Source: Megaleporinus macrocephalus
Lineage: Eukaryota; Chordata; Actinopteri; Characiformes; Anostomidae
Assembly (NCBI GenBank): GCA_021613375.1
Contig: CM038706.1
Coordinates: forward strand, 22,696,866 to 22,760,865
Reading direction: 5' to 3'
Length of the DNA: 64,000 bases
Part shown: positions 41,600-53,055 of the stretch, piece after piece
Layout: every line of letters begins with the position of its first letter
Position numbering within the stretch: the first letter of the stretch is position 1
Notes under the pieces: model-generated
Database searches by the model: none
What the model saw: the letters and a program-made list of their open reading frames with translations, nothing else
Told to the model about the DNA's origin: nothing
Made by a program: the position numbers and the translations under genes

Positions 41600-41885
41600 A
41601 ATCTCCATAGAAGAGCTTTGCCAATAGAATGGGATGCCCTGGAGCAGCTGCACAAGAACATAAAGTCACCATTCCCAATGCATTGGCTAGAGGGGTTGAA
41701 AAGCCCACCCAGCATTGGACTGTTGAGCAGTGGAATGGTATTGGAATGAGCTGGAGTGATCCAAGATCACTACCTGAACTCACTAATGCTCTTGTGGCTA
41801 AATGCAATCAAATACTCAAGAGCAACATTTCAGGATCTTGTGTAAAGCCTTTTCAGAAGAGTAAAGGTTGTTACTTAAACATTTA
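41600..41885 (+). pseudogene. Internally deleted Tc1/mariner-like element
   Basis: Short peptides in one open frame recall distinct parts of Tc1 transposase: EKPTQHWTVEQW (from the catalytic-domain region before a conserved Asp), joined directly to DPRSLPELTNALVAKCNQIL (near the C terminus) and then SCVKPFQKSKGC (like the final helix). The middle of the catalytic domain is missing, so the open frame of 120 codons is a deletion derivative and not an active enzyme. The DNA block CTCACTAATGCTCTTGTGGC is highly typical of this fish family. Confidence 0.7.
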
Positions 41886-43147
41886 TAGCGTAAAAACAAA
41901 ATATGTTTTGTTAAAATGCCAAACACAAGAAGACGCGGGCAGACAAGAACACCCACACACAATCCACCCTCCTTTAGAACAATTACAGTAATAACGACAA
42001 ACAGACCAAAAACAAAATGCACCTTTTAGACTACGAGTACGGCACTCGCTGAGAGCTACTCTGCATGATATCGGTAGCTGGAAATGTAGTACAGGTATTC
42101 AATGGTACTTCTCAGTCATTTTCAGTAAAACAATCATTTTCAGTTAAAACAATCCAAACTTCTCATTTTCAACATTTTGTCATTTATTTAGAGAAGTTTA
42201 CAAACCACACTAAATAAAACCCCTCTCTTCCTCCTATTAACCCTTTCAAAAACTGCCCCTCCAACTTACAGCCTATCACAAAATATATCACGCTTGACAA
42301 ATTGATACTCATGCTATGATAATCATGCTACTCACCTTATAGAACTTATATAGAAGTGTTATTGACATTTATGCTGAGATGCCTTAGTCACTGTCTACCC
42401 CTACCTGTGATGACTGCCTGTCAGCCCCATCACAGTATTTGCATGCTGAAGTATGTCCCTGTAAATAGCACCATTGGTTTCACACTAAGGTTTTGGACAT
42501 AGCATTACTGTCTGTTCACCGCAAATGTCATGTTGGTGAAGAATGTTGAGGCAGCTAGTGGCTCATTGTTGACTCATGCTAGATAAAAAGCTAAGGTAAC
42601 GGCAACCAAGACCAAGACCAAGTTGTTTTCTCCAATATCAACATATCCAACTTGCATCCAAGTTTTTCAGTTTTCTGCGTCAAGTTTTAAACCACACTTT
42701 TGGCTCGCCGTTGGCCTGACTGTGTTGGGATTGAACAAAAATTTGGCACCAATTGATTTACATGGATTGGTACTTAGTAGTACCAATATAATTTTTTTGG
42801 TAACCTTAAAATTACAGAGTTTGGTACCCAACCCTATTTCCAGTCCAACCCTCACCTTAACTTTACCCTCACCTTGAAATTTAGTGATTTGCATTGTGGT
42901 GCCCACAAAGAAGGAAGGTCCCCACAATGTGTATATATATGAACAGGTCCTTACAATGTTGCATAAACCTGATGCACACACAACCTGAGGCTGGGGCAGT
43001 GCTGAAGGTATCTTCACTGATAGACACAGAGGTCTAAGTGCATTCTCTCTTTCTCTCACTCAGTCATACAAGCCACCACTTAACACACTTGACTCACTTC
43101 CAAGAACATCCCCAACTAAAAATACAGGCTAATGGAGGGTGTCATTA

Positions 43148-43148
<1 letters not shown>
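41886..43148. other. Intergenic, with fragment of a dispersed repeat
   Basis: No supported gene. 42898-42965 (GTGGTGCCCACAAAGAAGGA AGGTCCCCACAATGTG) resembles a common fish repeat with the phrase GGTCCCCACAATGT. An ACCAAG triplication lies at 42606-42622. Confidence 0.5.
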
Positions 43149-43191
<43 letters not shown>

Positions 43192-43216
43192 GTGAGAGAG
43201 AGAGAGTGTGTGTGTG
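43149..43216. repeat. Compound (GT)n(GA)n microsatellite
   Basis: About 11 GT units, then GA units with one interruption, then GT again; read directly. Confidence 0.95.
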
Positions 43217-44076
43217 ATGGTAATGAATGTTGTCATTAAAGAGAGAGGTAAAAAATAACCGCTCATTGGATTTCCAGGCTCCACCCGAACAACTATAACA
43301 CACAGCCGGCCTGAGCATATGTGTGCAGCTTATATGAGTGCATTTATGGTTTCAGGTGAATTGAAGGACAATAAAACAACAAAACCGAGAGAAAAAAAGT
43401 CCTCAGGGTCACATCCTGCCCGCCATACACTCATCCTTTCAACTCTCACCCTTTCATCTACCATTCTCACTCTCTTCTCTGAGTGACAGATTGACAGAGA
43501 GCAAAAAAGAGAGAAAAAAGAGAGAACGAGAGGGAGAAGGACAGAGAGGACGTGAGAAAGAAAGAGAGGCTTAATTTATACTGAAGGAAGATAAGAAAGG
43601 AGAGAGGAGATGGGGCCGGAGTGGTTTCAGGAGCGTGTATGTGTGTGAGGTTACATAAAGGACATTAAACCATTTTTCGGCTCTTGCCCTGAAACAATGA
43701 GGCACTCAGAAGCGGAGGAGAGGAGGATGTGGGAGATCTAAGAGAAGAGAGAAATCAAAGAGAATCACAGAGAACACACACCGACAGACGCACACACTCA
43801 CACACACACAGGCACGTGAGCGCTGCAGCAGATATTTTTAAATCCGGAATTTGGACAGGCCCATTTTTAATATCGCAGCACATCCCCAGTTAAAGCCAAT
43901 ATTAAATCTACCAAATCCACTTTTTTTTCTTTTCTCTTCATTCCTCGACTCTGGGTGACTACTGGGTGACTAAGGAATGTTCAAATGAAACACTCTTATT
44001 TAAATATGCTACTAATTAAACTGTACTAGGCAAAGTGTGAAATATAGGAGGTCCTTAAAAATAAGCAGCTGTTGTA
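43217..44076. other. Intergenic, purine-rich; nothing recognised
   Basis: GA-rich around 43495-43770 and CA-rich near 43780-43815. A non-repetitive AT-rich stretch at 43825-43915 might be a conserved non-coding element, but conservation cannot be judged from one sequence. Confidence 0.5.
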
Positions 44077-44250
44077 CAAGTCATATTTGATGTTTTTTGT
44101 TTTTTATTTAAAGAGCAAAGGTGCATTTAAATGTGGAGACGTATGTTCTCTTTAGAGGCTCTATCTATTTATCTATTTTTTCCCAAAACATTTGTGCTGC
44201 TCTTTGCCACTCCTCCGCTGAGTGTGTGAGAGTGTGTGAGATTGGATCAT
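44077..44250 (+). repeat. Local duplication, unit 1
   Basis: Shares AAATGTGGAGA, GTATTCTCT/GTATGTTCTCT, TCTATCTATTTATC and GAGTGTGTGAGAGTGTGTGA GATTGGAT with 45183-45350 in the same orientation, 1.1 kb apart. Confidence 0.75.
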
Positions 44251-45182
44251 TACATGACCTTGTCTGTCAAGCTTTAAATAGATGCTCAAATGCAAATCCA
44301 GGGCAAGATCATTGTTTAGCTGCTTCACCCACACTCAGAAGGTTTCTGTGTTTGATTTGAGCGCTGTCCAAAGGAAAAAAAATTTATATCATTGGCACAC
44401 AACAGCTGCCCTTTATATCTTGTAAAACTGACCAATAGACCAATAGAAACACTTTAAAATCACTTGGGATAAAAACTCCTTACATTAACTTACAGTTTTC
44501 TTAGGACAGCGATGATACTGCCTTAGGGTGGCGCTGCAACAACCAGTGTGACTTTCATAGTCCAGCAACTGTAACTATGCCTGAGAAACCTCTGAAACTT
44601 ATAATACATTATAGCAAAACTGTACAATTCAGAACTCACAGAGACTGGTGGACTGGTGGACTGGTGGAAAGAGTGAACTGTTACTTGTACCCGTTACTCA
44701 GATCTCAGTTAACGTGTGAAAGATGCTTTACCGAATTAGCAAAGATCATTTCAAGAAAAAGAAATGTTAAATTCAACATATTGCTGCCAATGAAGCTAAC
44801 TTGCTATTGCAAGTGAGTTGACAGCTAGCCAATAAAACATTCCCCAAAGCAAGTATCATCATAAACCACTGAACCTGCCAGTCTTAACCAAAATTATTCA
44901 CTGCCGCTAAGAAAGAAAACTGCTTCACTGGACGTCTTCGGCCTATGTCCAGTCAAAAAGACTGTAAAGAGAGTGTACAGTCACAGTGACTAACTCTCTG
45001 TCTACCGCTCTGTCTGTCTGTCTACCTCTATAGTCTTTCTGTCCATCACTCCACTACAGCAATATGCGAACGTTTAAACACTCCTGGTCAGATGATCCTC
45101 TACAGAGAATACGTTTAAATATGACATGACACATGGAGAAAATCTAATATGAATTATATCATGTGTCGTAACTTCTGTGCAA
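44251..45182. other. Spacer between duplicated units, nothing recognised
   Basis: AT-rich, no supported gene. A GACTGGTG triplication lies at 44644-44668. Confidence 0.55.
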
Positions 45183-45350
45183 GCCATATTTGAGGTTGTT
45201 TCATGTTTTATTCATCATATAAAGAGTAAATGTGTATTCAAATGTGGAGAAGTGTATTCTCTCTAGAGGATCTATCTATTTATCCTTTTTTTAACGTGAG
45301 TGCTCTTTGCCTCTGTTCTGCAGAGTGTGTGAGAGTGTGTGAGATTGGAT
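45183..45350 (+). repeat. Local duplication, unit 2
   Basis: Partner of 44077-44250. Both copies happen to encode AECVRVCEIG in an open frame, but neither shows further coding support. Confidence 0.75.
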
Positions 45351-45512
45351 GTGATGTGAGTAAAGTGCTCAGTGGGATGCTGTGGATTCTGGCCAGGCAA
45401 CACACACTGAATCCTGCCGAGTGTGTTTATAGGCTTTCATACCACAGACGCAGAACACAACTGCTCACAACAACAACACTACCCAAATAAACATACGGAG
45501 AGAAAGACATCC

Positions 45513-45515
<3 letters not shown>

Positions 45516-45580
<65 letters not shown>
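45516..45580. repeat. (GA)n microsatellite
   Basis: About 32 uninterrupted GA units, read directly. Confidence 0.97.
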
Positions 45581-45582
<2 letters not shown>

Positions 45583-45727
45583 TAAACAGCTGGTAGAGAA
45601 GACAAATGAAAAACAGGCAAAACTGCCCAAAAGAATCATCTATTATGTAACTTAATCTGAGCACATTAGATTTAGAAAGAAACCAGCAATACTGTCAGTG
45701 TGTGTGTATGCGCACCAGATCTGTGCC

Positions 45728-47040
45728 AGGTTAGTGTTAGTGTAAGATTAAGGTTAAGCTTAGGGTAATGTTAAGGTTAAGGTTAATGTATTGGTTAAGG
45801 TTAGGGTTAGTGTAAGATTAAGGTTAAGATTAGGGTAATGTTAAGGTTAAGGTTAATGTAACAGTTAAGGTTAGGGTTAGTGTAAGATTAAGGTTAAGAT
45901 TAGGGTAATGTTAAGGTTAAGGTTAATGTTAAGGTTAAGGTTAGGGTTAGTGTAAGATTAAGGTTAAGGTTAGGGTAATGTTAAGGTTAATGTAACAGTT
46001 AAGGTTAGGGTTAGTGTAAGATTAAGGTTAAGCTTAGGGTAATGTTAAGGTTATGGTTAATGTAACGGTTAAGGTTAGGGTTAGTGTAAGATTAAGGTTA
46101 AGCTTAGGGTAATGTTAAGGTTATGGTTAATGTAACGGTTAAGGTTAGGGTTAGTGTAAGATTAAGGTTAAGCTTAGGGTAATGTTAAGGTTAAGGTTAG
46201 GGTAAGTGTAAGATTGGGGTTAAGCTTAGGGTAATGTTAAGGTTAAGGTTAATGTAACGGTTAAGGTTAGGGTAAGTGTAAGATTAGGGTTAAGCTTAGG
46301 GTAATGTTAAGGTTAAGGTTAATGTAACGGTTAAGGTTAGGGTTAGTGTAAGATTAAGGTTAAGCTTAGGGTAATGTTAAGGTTAAGATTAGGGTAAGTG
46401 TAAGATTAGGGTTAAGCTTAGGGTAATGTTAAGGTTAAGGTTAATGTAACAGTTAAGGTTAGGGTTAGTGTAAGATTAAGGTTAAGCTTAGGGTAATGTT
46501 AAGGTTAAGATTAGGGTAAGTGTAAGATTAGGGTTAAGCTTAGGGTAATGTTAAGGTTAAGGTTAATGTAACAGTTAAGGTTAGGGTTAGTGTAAGATTA
46601 AGGTTAAGCTTAGGGTAATGTTAAGGTTAAGGTTAGGGTTAGGGTAAGTGTAAGATTAGGGTTAAGCTTAGGGTAATGTTAAGGTTAAGATTAGGGTTAT
46701 TGTAAGATTAAGGTTAAGTTTAGGGTAATGTTAAGGTTAAGGTTAGGGTTAGTGTAAGATTAAGGTTAAGTTTAGGGTAATGTTAAGGTTAATGTAATGG
46801 TTAAGCTTAGGGTAGTGTAAGATTAAGGCTAAGGTTAGAGTAATGTTAATGTTAAGGTTAATGTAACGGTTAAGGTAAGGGTTAAGTTTACAGTTAGGGA
46901 TAAGGTTAAGTTGAAGGTAAGGGGTAAGGTTAAGGGCAAGATAAGGGTTAAGTTTAAGTTTAACATGAGGGTTAAGGTTAAGGTCGGGCTCAAGTAATAG
47001 CTTAACTAAGGTTAAGTAATAGTTGTGGTAAGGGTTTGGG
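45728..47040. repeat. Telomere-like degenerate minisatellite (TTAGGG/TTAAGG) with 70-bp period
   Basis: About 1.3 kb of GGTTAG, GGTTAA, TTAGGG and GTTAATG words. In the centre a 70-bp higher-order unit is evident: GGTTAGGGTTAGTGTAAG, then ATTAAGGTTAAGCTTAGGG, TAATGTTAAGGTTATGG, TTAATGTAACGGTTAA, recurring exactly at 46021 and 46091. The array decays towards 46.9 kb. It is an interstitial telomere-like or hexamer-derived satellite. Confidence 0.95.
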
Positions 47041-47885
47041 TACATGTTTGGGAAGTCTGTGTAATGTCACAGAAACAAGATTGTGTGTGTGTGTGGGGGG
47101 GGGGGCAGCTGTTCTGATGGTGCACAGAAATTGGTTAATCTGACACTGCAATGTTCAGCTGTCAGGGGAAAATGCTCTAGCGTTCAAAAGTCTAGAATTT
47201 GCACATTTTTCATTATTTTATATACAATCATAAAGCTCACAAAATATTAACTGATTCACCAACAGGGTACTTTAGGTGTTTTATACTGTATTTCAAGAAT
47301 CCTGTAAACAAATAATATACAACAGTTCTCTATTTACATTGTTTTCTCTGAAGTTATGTGCTTGAGATTTTATCACCACCTTTGAAATATGATATATTCT
47401 GGATATTAAAGGTCTGTAATATGCATTATTATTATTTTACTTCATTGTTTTCTCTGTGATTTACCTGTAGCATTATGAACAAAACTAATCATTATTCATT
47501 TATATATGACTCCCCTCCTCTGTATGCCTTAGAACTGAACCGACTGTTTTTTGTTTCCGGCCTTGAGGACTGTTTTATGAACAAGTGTTTAAATATTATT
47601 TATAACTTTAGCATGAGTGGACAGAGCTTAACTGCTATAGGCTGAATGGCCTATAAATGTGAAGGTTTGCATTTGCAGCTGAGTATTTATATAAAGACCA
47701 TATGACCACGAAATACAGTGTTTACATCAATCTCTTTGATTCTAGAGTCTTCCATGATAATTGATGTATTATCACTGTATACTGCTGTATACTGTTCTAT
47801 ATTAAATCAATTTGTAGACTCAGATTGGTTTATACGATTGAAAACAGACATTCTGAACTTCAGAAAATAGAAATTTATATGCCTG

Positions 47886-47886
<1 letters not shown>

Positions 47887-47928
<42 letters not shown>
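47887..47928. repeat. (CA)n microsatellite
   Basis: About 21 CA units, read directly. Confidence 0.95.
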
Positions 47929-47930
<2 letters not shown>

Positions 47931-48017
47931 TCTCTCATAAGCTATGCTCTGTCATACTTACTCACACATATCGTTGAGAGTGTGTTATTTGTGACAGCAA
48001 ACTGCAGATACGGATGC

Positions 48018-48021
<4 letters not shown>

Positions 48022-48059
<38 letters not shown>
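48022..48059. repeat. (GA)n microsatellite
   Basis: About 19 GA units, read directly. Confidence 0.95.
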
Positions 48060-48061
<2 letters not shown>

Positions 48062-48409
48062 GAATGAGGCAGTGAGGAGCTGAACAGGAAGGTCTTGTGA
48101 AAACTGTGCGGGAACAAATATTTACTCTTCCTGTGCGTTTATCGGAAAGACGTATTAGAGCGCCATTCCTCCACTGCCACGTCTTCACCTCGCATCCGCA
48201 TGAAAGAGGCCTTCACACACTCACTCCTACAGTGTGAGAGAGAGAGAAAGAGAGAGGGTGACAAATATACCTATCTCAGCACAACACCTCCACAGAATAT
48301 TACTTTACAGAACCAACTGACTGATACATGCTCAGCCTACCTGCTTTCTTTTTGAATTAATCAATTTGTCTTCCACTTCTAGACCATTCTCCCTCGTTTA
48401 TAATGTTTT

Positions 48410-49112
48410 AAAGTGTTCTTTTCCATTTATGACGTTCTAGAATGCTCTCCCCTATTCACACTGTTCTAGAACGCTCTCCTCTATTCACACTGTTCTAGAA
48501 TGCTCTCCCCCATTCACACTGTTCTAGAATGCTCTCCTCTATACACACTGTTAAAGAATGCCCTCCCCTATTTACTGTTCTAGAATGCCCTCCCCTATTT
48601 ACACTGTTCTAGAATGCTCTCCTCTATACACACTGTTAAAGAATGGCCTCCCCTATTCACACTGTTCTAGAATGCTCTCCCCTATTCACACTGTTCTAGA
48701 ATGCTATCTTGTATACACACTGTTCTAGAATGCTCTCTTATACACACTGTGAAAAAAATGCCCTCCCCTTTTTACACTGTTCTAGAATGCTCTCCTCTAT
48801 ACACACTGTTAAAGAATGCCCTCCCCTATTCACACTGTTCTAGAATGCTATCCTCTATACCCACTGCTCTAGAATGCTCTCCCCTATTCACACTGTTCTA
48901 GAATGCTATCCTCTATACCCACTGCTCTAGAATGCTCTCCCCTATTTACACTGTTCTAGAATGCTATCCTCTATACCCACTGCTCTAGAATGCTCTCCCC
49001 TATTTACACTGTTCTAGAATGCTCTCCCTTATACACACTGTTCTAGAATGCTCTCCTTTATACACACTGTTCTAGAATGCTATCCATTTCACACTGTTCT
49101 AGAATGCTCGTC
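48410..49112 (+). repeat. 29-bp minisatellite built on TTCTAGAA
   Basis: Tandem unit CACACTGTTCTAGAATGC plus TCTCCCCTATT, about 24 units. Variants include CTATCCTCTATAC and TTAAAGAATG. About 18 units keep the exact palindrome TTCTAGAA and three have CTCTAGAA. There are no unique spacers, so it is not CRISPR-like. Confidence 0.96.
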
Positions 49113-49194
49113 TCCTTGTTGTAGAATTCTAGAACACTATAAATAGAAGAGAGAAAGAATGGATGCATGTTCAGAATGCATGTGAATGATGCAA

Positions 49195-49460
49195 TTATTC
49201 TAGAACAGTATAAATTGAGGAGGGCATTCTAGATGAGGGAGAATAAAGTTAATGTGGAGAACATTCTAGAACAGTATGTATGGTCACGACTTTCTATAAT
49301 AGCTCGAATAATAAAAGCATTCTAGAACAGTGCGAATAGATAGGAATGTTCAATGACATTCAGAGAACATTTCAGAATGCTACTATTATTCACTTTTCAC
49401 ACAGTTCGAGAATGTTCTGCCCATTCATACTGTTCTAGAATGTTCTCCTTTGTTCACAAT
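49195..49460 (-). repeat. Inverted and mixed-orientation outliers of the TTCTAGAA minisatellite
   Basis: At 49195-49345 the unit appears reversed (CATTCTAGAACAGTATG, CATTCTAGAACAGTGCG). At 49400-49455 it returns to the forward orientation (CATACTGTTCTAGAATGTTCTCC). Spacing is irregular. Confidence 0.8.
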
Positions 49461-49972
49461 GGTTCATTTGGCTGGTTTGTGTCTGTTGGATGGGATTTTT
49501 GAGAATGTCTTGTATTCTGTCTACAAGAGAAGGCATTTGTGGACAGAGCAAAGAGAAGTCGATCAAAATGGTCTTTCAGAGAACCATAACAACCAGCTGA
49601 CCATCCCTTCATCACTCTAGTCAGAGCTAGTGTAAGACTTTAAGAGATAGATGTAAGGGAAAGATATCACAGCAAATCTTTGTGGGCATATAGACGTGTG
49701 CTGTGGGAAGAAAGCATCTTTGGGACAAAATTCAGTAAAGACAGCAGATAATTAATGGGTTAAAGTTTCTTTAGCTCTCAGTTCCCCAGAGAAAAACACA
49801 GCTCTGTATTCAGATCACAGCAAACTGAAACATATGCTGAGAAAGAGAGAGAGCGAGAGAGAGAAAGAGAGAGAGAGAGAAATCTATTCCTTAATGCTCA
49901 GCTGTGCACGCTAATGATATAACTAATGAGACAGCTGACCACTACAGCTCTCACTGCTATACACACACTCTC

Positions 49973-50003
<31 letters not shown>

Positions 50004-50452
50004 CGCACACACTGATACACACTGATGTCATACACTTTGCAAACATTTCTAGGACCCACAGTTCTAGAACAGTCCCTTACCTTTCTGTGTTGCCACAATT
50101 CTTGGTGTGTCTCATTTCAGCCTTTGAGGCTGTAGCACAGCATGGAGTGTGAATCCCCGAGGAGCAATATCAAGGAATATCTCTCTCACTCATATTCCCA
50201 CGGCACATACATATCAACCTTTCCATCTCTATCTACTGGTACACCAAACAGGCCAAAACATACTCCTCATTAACAAGCCAAAGACCCCCTCAGGCTCCAT
50301 GTGTGGTGTTTTTAGAAACCCTGTAGATGGGTCTGGGTGCCTATACTGGATTACTCCCTCTGCATGGCGGGCCGAGTCCTGTGTTTAAACTTAAAAAATA
50401 GATTACATTATAAATATTACATCACATCCACTGTAAAACATAATGCCTCTGT
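49461..50452. other. Intergenic, with GA and CT low-complexity runs
   Basis: GA-rich 49840-49880 and CT-rich 49970-50004. No supported gene. Confidence 0.6.
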
Positions 50453-50510
50453 ATATCTACACTAATTGCCTGATTTCCAATTACAGACTGTAGTCCATCT
50501 GATTCACTGC
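50453..50510 (+). repeat. Fragment of the long-inverted-repeat family P
   Basis: ATCTACACTAATTG and CAATTACAGACTGTAGTCCA TCTG match the left arm of the 11.07-kb and 52.57-kb copies. Confidence 0.5.
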
Positions 50511-50860
50511 GTAAGAACACCAGATATCATTAGGACAGATGTACTTACAATACATAATTACAATACAAAGGAGCACAAATATCTTATATTAAAAGAAGGA
50601 GATAATATCTTGTGTGCCAGTTTGAAGAACAAAGTTTGGTTCCAGATTTTTCCTGGATGCTTTTTATTCAAATCCCTCACCAGCAATCTTCATTTAGCTT
50701 AATAAAGTACTGAGTAGTCAAAGCAGGTATTACATGAGAACTGCAAATAATAGTGGGTTGCCCCAAGAAAAGCTTGGAAAGGGTTAAATAAACACACTGA
50801 TATATGTAAAGGATGCAAACGCACTACTTACTGTAGTAATACTATTTGAATATTTTTAAA
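50511..50860 (+). repeat. Dispersed repeat family C, copy
   Basis: AAGAACACCAGATATCATTAG, AGTACTGAGTAGTCAAAGC, AGCTTGGAAAGGGTTAAATA AACACACTGA and CACTACTTACTGTA match 40195-40560. Confidence 0.7.
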
Positions 50861-52532
50861 AAGTGTTCTGCTGTACTAATAAAAGGAAAAATAGCTTTTT
50901 TTAACATAATGTCCCCAAAGGGCCTTAACTTGCACAGTACTGCAGGTACCTTTGGGCTTTATGTAGAAGACCGCTTTATGTTTTATTTGCATTTTACCTA
51001 CTACTCCGCCTTTCCTGAATTTGAGATTTGTTACAAGATGTTATTCATCAAGTTTCGTCATGAAAACTTACCTTAATATTTTGTTAGGACAACGTTACTA
51101 TACTAACGGCAACAATGGAACAATACAATGCTTTTCATTAACACTATTAATAACTACTAAACACAAAAAGGACAGTAGCATTAAGCTAAATTGCATAAAA
51201 GAAGAAGTTACAGAAGGCCATCTCTGGAACAGTGGATTATTCAGTGCCGTGCTGTGGGTTGGGGTTTGCTTCACCTGAGAATTGCATCATCAGGAATCAC
51301 TGAGGGAGTCCTGAGTGCCTGCAGAGAGACAGGAAGCAGCACAGGGTTGGACAGCTTTCTGCAGCCAACAGCTCCAAAAACCCCACGAGGCTCTGCCTTT
51401 CAGATTTCAAACCCCTCTCTCTCTCTCTCTGTCTCTCTCTCTCCATCCCTCTCTCTCTCTCTCTCCCTGCTCTATGAAGCTGTCAATCTCGCTAACATGG
51501 CTTGGAGGATCCCCCTCCGCTTCTTCTACAATCACAAAAGCAGCCTGCAGACAATAGAACTTCTTTTAGGCCGTGTGTGCGTGTGTGAGAGAGAGTATGT
51601 GTGTGTGAGGAGCTCAGATATGTATTGAACTTGCAGACAGGCTTTTGATTTTGTCCAGGCGTGGAGGCAATAAGGGCAGAGGAGTGATATGGAGAAAAGC
51701 TGTGGGGGGTTTAAGCATAATGCTGCGGTTGATGCTTTTCAAGCTGGGGGTTTAAAACGCGGCGCGCAGGAGGAGGGCCTTTATGAAAAAGATGAGCTGA
51801 GTGGAAAACGGAGCTAAAGAGGAGAAGAGGGGAAGTGAGCGGAGAGAAAAGCAGTTAGTCCAGCCAGGCCAAAGAACATGGCACACCGTGACCTGTGTAT
51901 TCAAACTTGTGACAGGAGGGACACGCCCTGCCATGACCGAGATGGAGATATCGACAAGGGCTGTCACTCTCAGGCCTGGTCACAGCTCACTCTCTAACAC
52001 ACACATACACACACACGCACACACACACAGGGATGAATTACTGAATGGACCAGTGCACAGCAGCCTCTGCCAAGGGCCTTGGAGGGCCTCAGACCACAAG
52101 GCCTGAGGCAGCTCAACAACTCAGGACGATTCACCGCAGAAGTAAAAATTAGAGGATGAAGCAAGCCTTGACTATGTCAAAATGGCTATATAGATGAAGA
52201 AATCATATCCAGCTGCCCACTGAACTCTGGGAGCCCCAGGCCTGCCCAACCACAGGTCCAGAAACCAACCTTGTAAATATAAAATGTACTGCAAGCCCCT
52301 CAGCTCTCCACAAATAACTGCATACCACATGCAGTACACACCAATAATTAGACAAAAAATGTAAAAAAAAAAAGAATAGAACAGGAAAAATGAACTTCAT
52401 GATGAGCAGTATTCTTTAGAGCTGGTTCTTCACAATATGTTTATCTCTTCAGGATGTGTGCTAGGAGTCTGTATCTACTATTGCAATTCATTTATGTTTG
52501 TCGTGAAAAGGACAAATAAACTTTCAATGTTT

Positions 52533-52537
<5 letters not shown>
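50861..52537. other. Intergenic, partly non-repetitive and GC-richer
   Basis: No supported gene. CT-rich 51414-51470. The stretch 51640-52140 is GC-richer with CpGs and non-repetitive, and could be regulatory, but nothing specific is recognised. CA-rich 51998-52030. Confidence 0.5.

Positions 52538-52567
<30 letters not shown>
52538..52567. repeat. (AT)n microsatellite
   Basis: About 15 AT units immediately before a family P copy. Confidence 0.9.
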
Positions 52568-52570
<3 letters not shown>

Positions 52571-53055
52571 TCACCCAGCACTTTATTAGGAAGACTTTGT
52601 ATCTACACACATTGTCCATTTTAACCCAACTTACTATGTAGGAACACTTAGTAGTTTTACAATTACAGACGCTGGTCCATCTCTTCCTTTGTGTACTTAG
52701 TTTAGCCCCACAGTACCACCACAGACCAGGTGTTATTTGGCTAGTGGGTCATTCTCAGCACTGTGGTGACACTCAAATAGTAATATAAAAGTGTGTGTTG
52801 GGCTGGTGTAAGTGGATCAGACACTGCAGTGCTGCTGGAGTGTTTAAACACCTCAGTGTCACTGCTGGACTGAGAATAGCCCACCAATTAAAACTGTCCA
52901 GGGGGTAGTGTGCTGTGACCACTAATGAAAGACAAGATGTCCATCACAAACTGCATAGATCATCTCAGACTTTTACATTTAGAGAGTCTAATAGAGTGGA
53001 CAGTGAGTGGACACAGTGTTTAAACCTTCAGTAGCACTTAGGTGTCTGATCCACT
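52568..53055. mobile_element. Long-inverted-repeat non-autonomous element (family P), copy 2
   Basis: Starts CACCCAGCACTTTATTAGGA, TTGTATCTACACACATTGTC, CATTCTCAGCACTGTGGTGA, AAGTGGATCAGACACTGCAG and GTGTCACTGCTGGACTGAGA. The same block order as the 11.07-kb copy in part, with inverted echoes (AGTGTCTAATAGAGTGGACA; TGTCTGATCCACTCATAG). Likely DNA-transposon derived. Confidence 0.7.

Larger units (their letters stand above)
47041..48409. other. Intergenic, with microsatellites
   Basis: GT run plus an 11-13 base G run at 47082-47105, (CA)n at 47887-47928 and (GA)n at 48022-48059. No supported gene. Confidence 0.6.

Noticed and set aside
42667..43059. Minus-strand frame of 130 codons
   Set aside because: It overlaps a dispersed repeat fragment with GGTCCCCACAATGT and has no recognisable protein signature.
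46749..47045. Minus-strand frame encoding Asn/Leu/Pro-rich peptide
   Set aside because: It is the reverse complement of the decaying end of the telomere-like array.
48410..49112. Regularly spaced direct repeats that could be mistaken for a CRISPR array
   Set aside because: The whole unit is repeated with no unique spacers, and the context is vertebrate; it is a minisatellite.
51191..51628. Plus-strand frame of 145 codons
   Set aside because: Its centre is a CT-rich low-complexity Ser/Leu run and the flanks show no known domain.
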